A stretch of 64,000 nt of DNA from Fredinandcohnia aciditolerans (GTDB lineage Bacteria > Bacillota > Bacilli > Bacillales > Bacillaceae_L): assembly GCA_003640645.1 (NCBI GenBank), contig QGHH01000001.1:490186-554185 (forward strand), given 5' to 3'. This document shows positions 50,570 to 58,639 of this stretch, in pieces. Position numbers and translations under genes: made by a program. The notes beneath the pieces are model-generated. The model searched no databases and was not told the origin of the DNA. It saw only the letters and a list, made by a program, of their open reading frames with translations. Within the stretch, counting starts at the first letter, position 1. Every line of letters begins with the position of its first letter.

Positions 50570-51477
50570 TTTGCAGGCTCCTTTTGTTCGATAAATTCAT
50601 GTATATGTTTTAATAACAAATCTAGGTTATCAATTAACGGAGAATGTCCACAGTCTGCTAATTCAATAAATGTTCCTACTTCATTTAAATCCTCAACTAT
50701 TTCTTTTGTCATTTTATCTGTAATCACCAAGTCTCTGTCACCACGTAAAATTAAGACTGGGATTTTAATCTTTTTCACAAGACCGTTTCCCTCAACCAAT
50801 CCGTTATGATATTCACTGATATTATATTTATTTAATGAATAATAGACTTCAGCCAGATTTCTTTGTGTTAACATATCATCTAAATATTCGTCATAATGAT
50901 TCTCATCAGGCAAGTTATGGGTATAAATTAAAGCATTCCAAATCGCTTTTAGTACTTCTTTATTTCTAGTGTCATACGCATTTTGAATCGGAATAATTCT
51001 AAGTGGATCCTTTAAGATATCCTCATAAGTTTTAAGTCTCTTTGAATAATCCTCTTTCCCCTCTGAATTAACCCCATAAAGCGCAATACCTCTTGTTGAG
51101 ACGGACTCCACTAATATCAACTTATTACAATATCCTGGATAATCCGCTACAAACTGCATTCCTACGGTACCTCCAGTTGACCAACCAGCAATGATAAAAT
51201 CTGATAAGCCTAATTCATCAACAAATAGTTTAATATCATCAGAAAAGTCCTTTATCGATTGTATTGGCTTGTTATATGAGGATATTCCAAATCCTCTCAT
51301 ATCAACAGCGATAATTTTGTAATCGTTATCAATTTTATCAATTAATATATCCCAGTGCTTTGACGAAGTCATGTTACCATGTATAAGTAAAAGAACCTTT
51401 TCGCCACCCTCACGTTCCCGATATCCTAACGTTTCTCCATTTGCTAGATTAACAGTTTTCAATTCAATTGCTGGCAT
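50566..51477 (-). CDS. Alpha/beta hydrolase
   Basis: A 303-residue alpha/beta-fold hydrolase. Oxyanion region LLIHGNMTSSKHW, nucleophile elbow GWSTG (Ser 100), acid in RGDRDLV and His in DCGHSPL, so the triad is complete and of the Ser type. Likely an esterase, thioesterase or C-C bond hydrolase. Start: ATG 51477 follows GGGGGGAT; the in-frame ORF to 51513 has no RBS. It overlaps the upstream KAS III-like gene by 19 bp and the downstream SDR by 4 bp, so the three are tightly coupled and probably act on one intermediate. Confidence 0.92.
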   Translation of the reverse strand: MPAIELKTVNLANGETLGYREREGGEKVLLLIHGNMTSSKHWDILIDKIDNDYKIIAVDMRGFGISSYNKPIQSIKDFSDDIKLFVDELGLSDFIIAGWSTGGTVGMQFVADYPGYCNKLILVESVSTRGIALYGVNSEGKEDYSKRLKTYEDILKDPLRIIPIQNAYDTRNKEVLKAIWNALIYTHNLPDENHYDEYLDDMLTQRNLAEVYYSLNKYNISEYHNGLVEGNGLVKKIKIPVLILRGDRDLVITDKMTKEIVEDLNEVGTFIELADCGHSPLIDNLDLLLKHIHEFIEQKEPAK

Positions 51478-52496
51478 AATTGATCCCCCCATCTTATTAC
51501 CGTGGCCCCCCACGCATATCCAATTCCTGCACTCACTAACACAACAAGATCTCCTTCTATTATTTTACCTTTTTTTTCCGCTATTTCCAAAGAAAGAATT
51601 TGATCTATTTGACCGATGTGCCCATACTCATTTAGATAGATTGATTGTTCCTCAGATAGGCCTAATTCCTTTAACACGTAATCATGGGCTGATTTCTTCA
51701 TGTGAAGTATACCTAAATAATCAATATCTTTCTCTGTATATCCACTTTTTTCTAACGCAGTTCGAATAACCTTAAGAAAGTTTTGCATGGACTTTTCTTC
51801 AAGCCGCTGCTTCATCCCCTCTGGGTCAATGACATCAAGCATGTTTAATTTTTGCTCAAGCGCCTCTTTTGTGATTGGATTTTTTGTTCCCCCTGCTACC
51901 ACTACAACATCCTCGGAAAATGCACCGTCCGTTATAATATGACTTTCAAGGACGTGATTTTTTTGTGCACCTCTTTGTAAAAGAAGGGCACCTCCACCAG
52001 CTCCTAGATTGTACATAAAGCGCGTTCTCGGATTCTCGTAATCAATGAAATCTACATTGCGATAACCACCTGCAAGTAAAACCGTTTTTATAGAATCATC
52101 CGATCTCATCATATTCTTAGCCACTTTTAAAGCCATGATTGTCGTACCACAGCGCATCGCAACATCAAATCCCCATGCATTAACCGCACCAATCTCTTGT
52201 TGCATCTTAATTGCAGCTGTCCACAAGGGATATTCCTTATGTTCCTCACCAATATAAATGATTAAATCGATATCCAGTGGACTGATCTTGGCTTTGTTTA
52301 TAGCTTCTCTTGCTGCAATTATTCCCATTTCACACGTATGGTCATCAGGACCGGGAATTGGCTTTTTCAATATGCCCAGTTTCTTTTCAACAATTTCCTT
52401 TGGTATCCCGCTCCTTTTTGAAATGTCTTCTCCAGTTAGAAAATCCTTCGGAATATAAGTTCCTGTACTTATAATTCCAACTGATTGCAAAGTCAA
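51459..52496 (-). CDS. KAS III-like (thiolase superfamily) enzyme 1
   Basis: A 345-residue protein of the FabH/KAS III superfamily. The nucleophile is Cys 116 in DVAMRCGTT; His 265 (GILHMK) is in the place of the catalytic His. Where FabH has the Asn of the YGNTS motif, this protein has His 293 in YGHIG. The triad would be Cys-His-His, so the condensation reaction may differ or the enzyme may be an acyltransferase. It starts with TTG at 52496 (GGAG nine bases upstream) just after a 59-residue gene. A paralogue with the same change is at 57475-58482. Substrate unknown. Confidence 0.88.
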   Translation of the reverse strand: MTLQSVGIISTGTYIPKDFLTGEDISKRSGIPKEIVEKKLGILKKPIPGPDDHTCEMGIIAAREAINKAKISPLDIDLIIYIGEEHKEYPLWTAAIKMQQEIGAVNAWGFDVAMRCGTTIMALKVAKNMMRSDDSIKTVLLAGGYRNVDFIDYENPRTRFMYNLGAGGGALLLQRGAQKNHVLESHIITDGAFSEDVVVVAGGTKNPITKEALEQKLNMLDVIDPEGMKQRLEEKSMQNFLKVIRTALEKSGYTEKDIDYLGILHMKKSAHDYVLKELGLSEEQSIYLNEYGHIGQIDQILSLEIAEKKGKIIEGDLVVLVSAGIGYAWGATVIRWGDQLCQQLN

Positions 52497-52502
52497 TGTG
52501 AG

Positions 52503-52682
52503 TCACTCCTCTATTACACGTTTCATGTACTGAACAGCATCATCTAAATCGGTAACAACTACTTCATCTTCCCCTTGAACATGGCTTACCTTTATCCGCC
52601 ATTGCTTTTTCATTGTCTCACTATCTACATGAATTAAGGCACAACGGACAACGAATGAAGTTATGGTTTGATTATCATTCAT
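52503..52682 (-). CDS. Small conserved-looking protein (59 aa) in the operon
   Basis: A 59-residue ORF with ATG at 52682 and a GAGAGAGGGTC RBS, 12 bp after the permease gene and 6 bp before KAS 1. The sequence begins MNDNQTITSFVVRCALIHV, looks like a small alpha/beta domain (strand-turn-strand, then helix QYMKRVIEE), and has no signal or membrane segment. I do not recognise the family. Tight packing in the operon argues that it is translated, perhaps as a partner of the KAS-like enzyme. Confidence 0.65.
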   Translation of the reverse strand: MNDNQTITSFVVRCALIHVDSETMKKQWRIKVSHVQGEDEVVVTDLDDAVQYMKRVIEE

Positions 52683-52694
52683 GACCCTCTCTCC

Positions 52695-53702
52695 TTAGCC
52701 AGCTATTTTTTCTTTATCGACGTCTTTCGTTTTATTACTACCTTTTCTTTTATAAAACCACGATTTTACAGTTCCGACGATTCCCATTGGGAAGAACATA
52801 ACGGCTAAGATATATAAAATGCCAAAGAAGATCATCCATCGTTCAAAAATCCAATGAACCTTTGCAAGTCCTGTTAGCCAATGGTGGGCAAATTCAATTA
52901 GTCCCGCTCCAATGATGGCTCCAACAAGCGTCCCTACTCCACCAATGATCGTCATGAGAAGAGCATCCAGTGTCACATCGAGCGCGAATACTGAAGTATT
53001 TACAAAACGTAGTGTAAGAACATACATCGAACCAGAAACACTTGCGATAACACCTGCTACAATACTTGCAATGATCTTATAATGAATCACATTGTAGCCA
53101 AGTGACTCTGTCCGTGGCTCATTTTCCCGGATAGCTTGAAGAACTCTCCCTAGAGGAGATTCTGTAAATCTCTTTAACACTAAAAAAACAACAATCATAA
53201 GAATTAATGTAATAAAATAAAGAGTCATCCGATCTTTAAAAACATCCGGGATGCGAAAAGTAAATCCGTCATTCCCCCTTGTTAACGACCTCCATTTTTC
53301 TGCAGCTACTAAAAACAATCCTGAGAACGCCAACGTCAGCATCGCATAAAAGTGACTTTTTAACCGTAATGAGAGTAAACCAACAACATAACTTAAAATA
53401 GCTGCCAGAATCATCCCAACAATAATCGAAAGTAGAAAAATAGGAACTGTTGGTTCAAAGCGATCTAACAGAATTCCTGTCGAATAGGCACCTATTCCAA
53501 AAAACATTGCATGCCCGAATGAAACAATCCCTGTAAAACCTAGTAAGATATCATAACTCATTGCAAAGACAGCAAAAATAAAAATTTGTGTAAATAAAAT
53601 TAATATACTTCTAGTATCATTGATAAATGGATAGCATAGAAGAAACACAGCTGCTGCAATGTAGATAATATTAGCTTTTGAAGAACCAGTAAGAAGCTTC
53701 AT
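52695..53702 (-). CDS. Branched-chain-type ABC permease (LivM-like)
   Basis: A 335-residue permease of the HAAT/LivM family with about nine membrane helices. The conserved loop reads RVLQAIRENEPRTESLGYNV, and a GGVGTLVGAIIGAG motif lies near the C-terminus, as in LivM. ATG at 53702 follows a GGGGTGAGG-type RBS. It pairs with the LivH-like permease directly upstream. In this cluster the importer more likely carries an organic acid or similar compound than leucine, as it sits among acyl ligases. Confidence 0.93.
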   Translation of the reverse strand: MKLLTGSSKANIIYIAAAVFLLCYPFINDTRSILILFTQIFIFAVFAMSYDILLGFTGIVSFGHAMFFGIGAYSTGILLDRFEPTVPIFLLSIIVGMILAAILSYVVGLLSLRLKSHFYAMLTLAFSGLFLVAAEKWRSLTRGNDGFTFRIPDVFKDRMTLYFITLILMIVVFLVLKRFTESPLGRVLQAIRENEPRTESLGYNVIHYKIIASIVAGVIASVSGSMYVLTLRFVNTSVFALDVTLDALLMTIIGGVGTLVGAIIGAGLIEFAHHWLTGLAKVHWIFERWMIFFGILYILAVMFFPMGIVGTVKSWFYKRKGSNKTKDVDKEKIAG

Positions 53703-53706
53703 TTCC

Positions 53707-54567
53707 TCACCCCTTTGCACCGAATAATCCTTGTGGTCTAAAAATTAATACAACGGCCATTAGAAGCATATTAACTGCTAGTGATAATTCTGGGACATAG
53801 TAGGCCATGAAGGATCCCGATAACCCTACTAGGATTGCTGCAAACAGGGAACCTGTAATACTTCCCATACCACCAATAACAACGACAATAAATGCGAGTA
53901 TTGCAAATTCCATTCCCATCTCTGCATAAATTTGGCCGGAATAGGGTCCTAGTAATACACCACCAAGTGCTGCCATAGCTGCACCTACCATAAAGACAAG
54001 CATAAAAATCCTTTTAATATTGATTCCAAGTGACTGAACCATTTCCTTGTTAATTACACCGGCACGAACAATTAATCCGATTTTTGTATTTTTAAGGATA
54101 TAGTAAATGAGGAAGAAAACTAAAAATCCAATGAATATAATAAACAGGCGATATTTGATTAAAATCACCCCGCCAAACTCCCAGCTCCCACTTAAATATT
54201 CAGGGGTTTTCGCACTCAATTGGTTCGGTCCCCAAACGACCTTCAACATTTCAGAAAGAACGATCATAACCCCTAGCGTGATCAAAATTTGCTGAACATG
54301 ATTTCCATATACAGGAGTAACGATAAATTTCTCCATAAGTAAGCCTAAAATAAGACCGGTTATAAGGGCAGTAATAATTCCGGCAACAAAGCTTCCAGTT
54401 TGCCCATACGACCAAACCCCTGCATAAGCTCCCCAGGCAAACAAACCTCCATGTGCAAAGTTTAGGACATCCATAAGACCAAAAATCAAGGTTAACCCTG
54501 CTGCAAGTAGGAATACTAACATACCTGTAGCAAGGCCGTTAATCGTTAAGTTGATGATTGCTTCCAC
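53707..54567 (-). CDS. Branched-chain-type ABC permease (LivH-like)
   Basis: A 286-residue LivH-type permease with about eight membrane helices. Motifs: GLMDVLNFAHGGLFAWGAY, the RAGVINKEMVQSLGIN cytoplasmic loop and VVIGGMGSITGSLFAA. The start is GTG at 54567, eight bases after AAAGGAGG; the longer frame to 54606 overlaps the ATPase gene and has no RBS. It lies 4 bp before the LivM-like gene and 31 bp after the LivF-like gene. Confidence 0.93.
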   Translation of the reverse strand: MEAIINLTINGLATGMLVFLLAAGLTLIFGLMDVLNFAHGGLFAWGAYAGVWSYGQTGSFVAGIITALITGLILGLLMEKFIVTPVYGNHVQQILITLGVMIVLSEMLKVVWGPNQLSAKTPEYLSGSWEFGGVILIKYRLFIIFIGFLVFFLIYYILKNTKIGLIVRAGVINKEMVQSLGINIKRIFMLVFMVGAAMAALGGVLLGPYSGQIYAEMGMEFAILAFIVVVIGGMGSITGSLFAAILVGLSGSFMAYYVPELSLAVNMLLMAVVLIFRPQGLFGAKG

Positions 54568-54598
54568 AAATTTTTCCTCCTTTCGCAAATATTTCCCA

Positions 54599-55306
54599 CT
54601 AAGCAATTCCTAAATATTGTTTACGGAGTTGTTCATTTTCTTTTAACTCCTTCATTTCACCACGATGTACAGTTCTTCCATCGTCAATAATAAAAAAGCG
54701 ATCCCCGATCGTACTTGCCATGATAAAGTTCTGCTCCACAAGAACAATTGTCGTTTTTGACTTCATCTCTTGAATGGATTCCATTACTTTTTCAACAACA
54801 ATTGGTGCTAGTCCCTTACTTGGTTCGTCAATGAGCAATAAGTCATTGTTATTGACATATGCTCTGGCAATTGAGAGCATTTGTTTTTGTCCACCACTCA
54901 GGTTTCCGCCCTTTCTTTTCCAGAATTTCTTCAAATCTGGAAACAGATTCAAAATATAATCTAGACGTTCCTTCGTTTCTTCGTTTTCTTTTTTGATGGC
55001 AACTTTCATATTTTCTTCTACAGTCAACTCTCCGAATATCCCTTGGTCCTCAGGGACATAACCAATTCCTTTTGTGGCAATATGGTAGGTTGCTAGACCC
55101 GAAATGCTTTCACCATTAAATTCTATTTTTCCTTTAGCTGGAGGATTAAGTCCCATTATTGACCTTAAGGTAGTTGTTTTGCCTGCACCATTTCTGCCTA
55201 ATAGAACTGTAACCTCTCCTTTTTTAGCCTCAAATGAAACGCCTTGAAGTATATGAAATTGATCGATATAGGTTTCAATTCCCTCAACCTTAAGATGCAG
55301 TGTCAT
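54599..55306 (-). CDS. ABC transporter ATPase (LivF-like)
   Basis: A 235-residue ATPase. Walker A GRNGAGKTT, ABC signature LSGGQKQM, Walker B LLLIDEPSKGLAP, and VLVEQN switch His region (Q/H-type: VEQNF is characteristic of LivF). It overlaps the LivG-like gene by 17 bp. Energises import together with LivG. Confidence 0.95.
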   Translation of the reverse strand: MTLHLKVEGIETYIDQFHILQGVSFEAKKGEVTVLLGRNGAGKTTTLRSIMGLNPPAKGKIEFNGESISGLATYHIATKGIGYVPEDQGIFGELTVEENMKVAIKKENEETKERLDYILNLFPDLKKFWKRKGGNLSGGQKQMLSIARAYVNNNDLLLIDEPSKGLAPIVVEKVMESIQEMKSKTTIVLVEQNFIMASTIGDRFFIIDDGRTVHRGEMKELKENEQLRKQYLGIA

Positions 55307-56054
55307 CGTACAAACCTCCTAAATACGCTGATTGAACTGTTTCATTGTTCATGATTTCTTCCGGTGTTCCATCAGCAAGCAGTCTGCCGTTAAATAAGAC
55401 CATCACACTATCAGAAAGATCAAGAATCATATCCATTTTGTGTTCAATCAAAATGATGGTGCGATTCCCTTCCTCCTTAATTTTCTTGATGACCTCCAGG
55501 ATTGCAGGAACCTCCTCAAGTGACATTCCAGCAGTTGGTTCATCAAGTAACAGAACCTCAGTCTCCAATGCCAACAACATGGCTATTTCTAATTTGCGTT
55601 TTTCCCCATGTGCAAGGTTTTTAGCTATTGCATCAGCTTTATTATCAAGAAGAACAAGCGATAATATCTGTAATGCCTTTTCTTCGAATTGTCGGTATTT
55701 ACGGAAGTGCTTAAACATTTGGTAGCGAACACCAGCTACCGATTGAACGGCTAATCTTACGTTTTCAAGTACCGTCAGATTTGGAAAAACATTAGTTATT
55801 TGAAAGGAGCGACCGATTCCTTTACGTGTACGTGTTGTTGGAGATAAATTTGTAATATCTTCTCCCTGTAAGAAAACTCGGCCAGCAGTCGGTGTAAGTT
55901 GACCACTTAATAAATTGAAAAAAGTTGTTTTGCCCGCACCATTGGGGCCAATAATTGATTTGAAGTGGTTCGGAGGAACTGAAAAATTCACATTATCAAC
56001 AGCTACATGCCCTCCAAAAGCGATTGTCAGATTTTTCGTTTCAATAATATTCAT
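55290..56054 (-). CDS. ABC transporter ATPase (LivG-like)
   Basis: A 254-residue ATPase. Walker A GPNGAGKTT, the LivG-type insertion TRKGIGRSFQITNVFPNLTV, signature LAHGEKRKLEIAM, Walker B LLLDEPTAGMS, and IEHKMD switch. LivG proteins have this longer middle and the AHGE signature. It follows the binding-protein gene, from which it is separated by a hairpin (56084-56114) that may reduce read-through. Confidence 0.95.
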   Translation of the reverse strand: MNIIETKNLTIAFGGHVAVDNVNFSVPPNHFKSIIGPNGAGKTTFFNLLSGQLTPTAGRVFLQGEDITNLSPTTRTRKGIGRSFQITNVFPNLTVLENVRLAVQSVAGVRYQMFKHFRKYRQFEEKALQILSLVLLDNKADAIAKNLAHGEKRKLEIAMLLALETEVLLLDEPTAGMSLEEVPAILEVIKKIKEEGNRTIILIEHKMDMILDLSDSVMVLFNGRLLADGTPEEIMNNETVQSAYLGGLYDDTAS

Positions 56055-56083
56055 TACGTATTTTCACCTCTTTTTTCTAAAAG

Positions 56084-56114
56084 TAAGCTTCGGTAGTAAT
56101 CCTACCGAAGCTTA
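56084..56114 (-). terminator. Intra-operon hairpin between binding protein and ATPase
   Basis: Perfect 13-bp stem (56084-56096 with 56102-56114) with a 5-base loop, followed on the minus strand by an imperfect T-rich stretch. A partial terminator or mRNA-stabilising hairpin that would leave the binding protein in excess over the ATPases and permeases. Confidence 0.65.
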
Positions 56115-56123
56115 TCGTTCAAA

Positions 56124-57377
56124 TTAGTTGCGAACTGGTGGAGCTGTTTCCTCTGGGCTTAACTCTCTTATTAAGACTGGAACTGGATAATCCACACCAT
56201 CAACTTTTTCCAGGCGAATCGCATATAAAGTTTGAAGAGCTTGGTGATCTTCTTCACGGAATGTCATTTTTCCTTTCGGTGTATCAAAGCTCATTCCTTC
56301 CATTGCTTCGATTAACTTATCTGCATTCGTATCGCCATCTGTCTTCTTAATCGCTTCCACAATTGCTAAGGCAGCCGTCATTCCTCCTGGCGTAAATAGG
56401 TCAGGAACCTCACCATTGAACTTTTCTTTGTGTTTTTCAACTAACCAATCGTTAATCTCATTTTTTGGAAGTTGATGATAGTAAACGGTGAATCCTTCCA
56501 TCCCAACTAATGCTTCCATTGTTGCAAGTGCTGGGATATCTGGAGCACCTGTAGAAATCTTAATACCATTTTCTTGGACCTTCATATCCGCAATTTGGTT
56601 CCAAGGTGAATTTGCGCCTGCCCACACAACAAATAAATAATCAGGCTTTGCTTCAATAATCTTTTGGATATTAGAAGTAAAGTCAGTTGCTGCAGGATCT
56701 GCATATTCTTCATGGATAATGTCAGCACCTAAATTTTCGGCGGCTTCCTTAAAGGCTGCAACTCCATCTCGACCGAAAGCATAATCTGGTGCAAGGGTTG
56801 CGATTTTAACCCCTTCTTTTGCAATTGCTGCCGCACCTGCAACCGCATCCTGTGATGAATTACGGGCTGTTCTAAATATATATTCATTCCAATCTGCACC
56901 TGTAATACTGTCTGCTGCGGCTGGTTCAACAATCATAATCTTTTCATATTCTTCAGCTAATGGAAGAACAGCTAATGTATCTGCTGAACTTGATGATCCT
57001 ACTAAGAAGTCAACTCCGTCTTCTTCAATTAATTTTGTTGCTTTTTGAATGGCAACTTCTGGTTTTGTCTCAGTATCCTCTACAAAGAATTCGATTTTTT
57101 GACCATTTACTTCCATCGTCCCGTCTGTAGCGTACTCGAGGCCGAGTTCAAATCCTTGTGTGGACTGCTTTCCGTAGGATTCAAGCCCACCACTTAATGA
57201 AGCAAGCACACCAATTTTGATTGGATCCTTTGATTCTTCTGCTGGTTTGTCTGAATCACCTGAGCTTGGATTCTCTCCTTCTGTAGTTGATGATCCTGAG
57301 CTACATGCTGCAGCAATCACCATTAGCATGGCAAGCATGCTTAAAAAAAGCACTTTACGAAATGAGTAATTCTTCAT
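56124..57377 (-). CDS. ABC transporter substrate-binding lipoprotein
   Basis: A 417-residue lipoprotein with signal peptide and lipobox (IAAAC, Cys 25), then a Ser/Gly-rich linker and a Peripla_BP_6/Leu-Ile-Val-type binding domain. Conserved IGVLASLSGGLESYGKQ at the start, then GFELGLEYA and LVGSSSSADTLAV. Substrate-binding family members take up branched-chain amino acids, amides or aromatic and other organic acids; the ligase-rich context points to an acid. ATG at 57377 has GGGGGAAGGG upstream. First gene of the transporter operon, behind TGTAACT direct repeats. Confidence 0.93.
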   Translation of the reverse strand: MKNYSFRKVLFLSMLAMLMVIAAACSSGSSTTEGENPSSGDSDKPAEESKDPIKIGVLASLSGGLESYGKQSTQGFELGLEYATDGTMEVNGQKIEFFVEDTETKPEVAIQKATKLIEEDGVDFLVGSSSSADTLAVLPLAEEYEKIMIVEPAAADSITGADWNEYIFRTARNSSQDAVAGAAAIAKEGVKIATLAPDYAFGRDGVAAFKEAAENLGADIIHEEYADPAATDFTSNIQKIIEAKPDYLFVVWAGANSPWNQIADMKVQENGIKISTGAPDIPALATMEALVGMEGFTVYYHQLPKNEINDWLVEKHKEKFNGEVPDLFTPGGMTAALAIVEAIKKTDGDTNADKLIEAMEGMSFDTPKGKMTFREEDHQALQTLYAIRLEKVDGVDYPVPVLIRELSPEETAPPVRN

Positions 57378-57423
57378 TTTCCCTTCCCCCTTATGTTCGT
57401 TGAAACTGTAAAACCTTGCCTTC

Positions 57424-57457
57424 ATCGTACTTGAGGATAGTTACAACTGAGTTACAA
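57424..57457 (-). promoter_or_regulatory. SARP-type direct-repeat promoter of the transporter operon
   Basis: On the minus strand: TGTAACT-CAGT-TGTAACT (11-bp period, 57439-57456), then 9 bp, then -10-like TACGAT (57424-57429). Spacing and heptamer are the same as in the ligase 1 promoter at 49756-49788. Located 47 bp before the binding-protein start codon. Confidence 0.6.
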
Positions 57458-57474
57458 AATCACTTTAGATTTTT

Positions 57475-58482
57475 TCAGACACCCTTCCATTGAATAACAG
57501 TAGCAGCCCATGTATAACCCGTTCCGGCACTTACTGCAACCGCAATGTCCCCTTCAGTTAATTTACCTTGCTCATTTGCAAAATGCAGGCCAATACACGG
57601 GTCTAGTGCCGACATATGTCCATGATGATCTAAATAAATTGTATTTTCTTCTGGTATTTGTAATGTTTGAAGTAGTTCTCTAAACATGGAGCGTTTCGTA
57701 TGTAGAGGAAGAAGAACTTTTATATCTTGTGGTGAATACCTGCTTTTTTTTAGTGCTTGACGAATCACTTTTTCAAAGTTTGGTATAGAGACAGGGTCAA
57801 GTCTTTTTTTCATACTTGTTGGATCAACAACATCAATATAATGTTGTCTACTCCTCACTGTTTCGAAGCTGGGAAACAGTTTAGATCCTCCAGCCTGTAC
57901 ACGAACATCTTCATAGAATGAACCGTCCGTGATAATCGAGCTTTCAAGAATTGCACTAGTGGTTGAATTTTTCTTAATTAATGCTGCTGTACCGCCATCT
58001 CCAAAATTAAACATAAACCTGGAACGAGGATTATCATAATCAATAATTTGAGATTCTTTGCAGCCCCCAACGAGTAGAATATTTTCAATTGTTTCGTCAG
58101 ATCGCAGCATATCCTTTGCCACTTTTAAAGCAATAGGAAAACAAGAACTCACATTCATTAATTCAAATGCATATGCATTTTTCGTTCCTAGCTCATATTG
58201 AAGCTTTGGGGCACATGACCAAACTAAATAATCCTTATGTGGACTCCCAAAATAGATGACAACATCGATAGATAAAGGATCCACTTTTGAAACGATTTGT
58301 TTTGCTGCTGCAATACCGAGGTCAGTTGCCTGCATCGTGTCATCAGACACATGTTTTTGATACAAACCGAACTTTTCAATGATAACTTGTTCAGGAATCC
58401 CTGTTTTTTTAGACAATACTTCCGCTGTTTCAATTCCTTTTGGAAAATACACGCTTGTTGCTTCAATTCCAACATTTGTCAT
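57475..58482 (-). CDS. KAS III-like (thiolase superfamily) enzyme 2
   Basis: A 335-residue paralogue of the enzyme at 51459-52496. Cys 114 (VSSCFPIALKVAKDM) is the nucleophile, His 261 (LLPLHTKRS) the base, and again a His (289, in HGHMS) replaces the Asn of FabH. It shares long similar stretches with enzyme 1, including the DVVDP and SRFMFNFG regions, but many residues differ, so the two are probably distinct in substrate. Its ATG overlaps the stop of the damaged gene upstream. Probably co-transcribed with ligase 2 and the TetR gene. Confidence 0.88.
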   Translation of the reverse strand: MTNVGIEATSVYFPKGIETAEVLSKKTGIPEQVIIEKFGLYQKHVSDDTMQATDLGIAAAKQIVSKVDPLSIDVVIYFGSPHKDYLVWSCAPKLQYELGTKNAYAFELMNVSSCFPIALKVAKDMLRSDETIENILLVGGCKESQIIDYDNPRSRFMFNFGDGGTAALIKKNSTTSAILESSIITDGSFYEDVRVQAGGSKLFPSFETVRSRQHYIDVVDPTSMKKRLDPVSIPNFEKVIRQALKKSRYSPQDIKVLLPLHTKRSMFRELLQTLQIPEENTIYLDHHGHMSALDPCIGLHFANEQGKLTEGDIAVAVSAGTGYTWAATVIQWKGV

Positions 58483-58627
58483 ACTAATCCCCCTTCTGAT
58501 GGAGCCATCTTAAATGCTGTCCCAGTGAATACAAGTTCCCCTTTTTGGTTTTTCACTCCGTTAGCATTTTGACATTTTCCTTTTCTGTATTACCTTCTTG
58601 ATTAATCCCTTTAGCTGTAATTGTATA
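58479..58627 (-). pseudogene. Remnant of a hot-dog-fold (MaoC-like) gene
   Basis: Between ligase 2 and KAS 2, an RBS-like GGGGAGG is followed by a reading frame without a proper start codon (YTITAKGINQEGNTEKEN) that breaks. A second frame continues with CQNANGVKNQKGELVFTG, then TAFKMAPSE, and stops overlapping the KAS 2 start (ATGA). Joined, they resemble the C-terminal strand of MaoC-like dehydratases or thioesterases (NQkGE-v-G-A). A one-base indel near 58570-58590 and loss of the start explain the break. The family assignment is tentative. Confidence 0.4.
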
Positions 58628-58639
58628 CTTCCTCCCCTT

